From contig DAOTZS010000149.1 in assembly GCA_034434335.1 (NCBI GenBank), positions 1 to 6,570 on the forward strand: a stretch of 6,570 bases of DNA, written 5' to 3'. The notes beneath the pieces are model-generated. The model saw only the letters and a program-made list of their open reading frames with translations. It did no database searches and was not told the DNA's origin. Positions 6,212 through 6,570 of this stretch are shown piece by piece (the stretch's first letter is position 1; each line of letters begins with the position of its first letter). The translations under genes were made by a program, and so were the position numbers. This stretch comes from DAOTZS01 sp034434335 (GTDB taxonomy: Bacteria; Chloroflexota; Anaerolineae; CG2-30-64-16).

Positions 6212-6236
6212 GGAAGTCCCTCGCGTGGCGAGTTCC
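6212..6236 (-). promoter_or_regulatory. Hairpin overlapping the repressor ribosome-binding site
   Basis: The SD GAGGGA (6217-6222) lies 6 nt before the ATG at 6210. It partly overlaps a hairpin: CTCGC (6220-6224) pairs with GCGAG (6228-6232) around a 3-nt loop. An outer GGAA/TTCC pair (6212-6215, 6233-6236) extends the stem across a 4-nt bulge. Folding would partly hide the SD and could keep repressor synthesis low. Confidence 0.5.
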
Positions 6237-6277
6237 CAACGATTTGCTGCATAGAACGACACGAGGCGATCACTATA

Positions 6278-6291
6278 TTTCGATTGCGAAA
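6278..6291. promoter_or_regulatory. Candidate operator TTTCG-N4-CGAAA in the repressor leader
   Basis: A perfect 5-bp dyad, TTTCG (6278-6282) and CGAAA (6287-6291), is centred roughly 20 bp downstream of the predicted transcription start. TTCG/CGAA half-sites are seen in operators of several DeoR-family regulators (for example GlpR- and UlaR-type), so autoregulation is plausible. No second copy was found before the lipoprotein gene. Confidence 0.45.
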
Positions 6292-6310
6292 GCACGTTTA
6301 GCTAACATTT

Positions 6311-6338
6311 ATTATATCACAGATCGCCACTTTGTCAA
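6311..6338 (-). promoter_or_regulatory. Near-perfect sigma-70/SigA promoter of the repressor gene
   Basis: On the minus strand, TTGACA (6333-6338) and TATAAT (6311-6316) are both exact consensus hexamers, separated by 16 bp. Transcription would start near 6304, giving a leader of about 94 nt before the ATG at 6210. The region is clearly AT-richer than its surroundings. Confidence 0.85.
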
Positions 6339-6344
6339 GATCTG
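6320..6344. promoter_or_regulatory. Dyad CAGATC-N13-GATCTG flanking the -35 box
   Basis: Two perfect 6-nt arms (6320-6325 and 6339-6344) bracket the -35 hexamer of the repressor promoter; one lies in the spacer and the other directly upstream of -35. A dimer bound here would block RNA polymerase. The binding protein is unknown. Confidence 0.35.
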
Positions 6345-6350
6345 AAATAA

Positions 6351-6570
6351 TGCGTTTCTGGATGTTTCGCCTTCGGTCGCCTGGGGTCACGTCTTCTTTA
6401 CAGGGATGCATATGGCCGCCTTGAGCGCCGCACCTCACCAGCTGCCTATCTGGACTGGCCAGGTGTAAGCCAGGTTCTCCGTCGGCAATGTGAGCGTGTG
6501 ATCCTCAAGAGCGGCGAGGTCAGCAGAGAAACAACTTACGGCATCACCAGCCTACCCGCCAGCCAATGCC
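6351..6570 (+). pseudogene. ISAs1-family transposase fragment, N-terminus missing, runs off the right edge
   Basis: This plus-strand frame is open from just after a TAA at 6348 to the window end (73 codons). From about 6399 it reads DAYGRLERR, then AAYLDWPGVSQVLRRQCERV and ETTYGITSLPASQC. These match the order of conserved blocks in the middle-to-late part of ISAs1-family DDE transposases (HGRIE-R, LDWPG-QV, YGITSL). In full-length proteins of about 370 residues, some 200 or more residues precede this part; here they are absent and the DNA becomes the repressor promoter instead. It is therefore a truncated remnant. The catalytic Glu region and C-terminus would lie beyond the edge, so decay of that part cannot be judged. 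No terminal inverted repeat is identified. Confidence 0.75.

Noticed and set aside
6211..6273. N-terminal extension of the repressor from GTG 6273 or ATG 6252
   Set aside because: Neither start has a ribosome site, and the extension would precede the normal family N-terminus.

Overview
The window looks like part of a bacterial chromosome, most likely from the Chloroflexota (Anaerolineae- or Caldilinea-like). The main clue is the solute-binding lipoprotein. Its lipobox Cys is followed by a Val/Glu/Lys-rich stalk (VEKVVTQVVEK ... VVVVTPTPAPAE), a style common in substrate-binding proteins of that phylum. This taxonomic call is an inference from one protein and from overall base composition.

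All intact genes lie on the minus strand, so the reading order is right to left. (1) A DeoR/GlpR-type sugar-phosphate-sensing repressor (5416-6210) sits behind a near-perfect housekeeping promoter (6311-6338) with operator-like dyads. (2) A 194-bp intergenic region holds an exact 24-bp tandem duplication. (3) A family-5 (Opp/Dpp-type) solute-binding lipoprotein follows (3461-5221). (4) A 144-bp spacer contains a perfect 15-bp inverted repeat and a second smaller hairpin. (5) Two permeases follow: OppB/DppB type (2372-3316) and, 27 bp further on, OppC/DppC type (1364-2344). (6) After 125 bp comes a long gene, cut by the left window edge (1-1238), encoding a beta-propeller protein that resembles GH43/GH32-like glycosidases. 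At the far right, on the plus strand, is a piece of an ISAs1-family transposase (about 6351-6570) that lacks its N-terminus and runs off the window.

The simplest reading is a carbohydrate uptake and processing locus. An extracytoplasmic lipoprotein captures an oligosaccharide or other glycan-derived ligand, the two permeases move it across the membrane, the propeller protein acts on it or on a product, and the DeoR-type repressor senses a phosphorylated intermediate. Opp/Dpp-family importers are known to carry sugars as well as peptides, so the substrate stays open. No ABC ATPase gene is present in the window; it must lie beyond the left edge or be supplied in trans.

I see no clear undescribed system. 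The parts most worth a second look are the regulatory DNA (the tandem duplication before the lipoprotein gene, the stem-loop between lipoprotein and permeases, the dyads around the repressor promoter), the unassigned propeller enzyme with its higher GC content, and the transposase remnant that abuts the repressor promoter.
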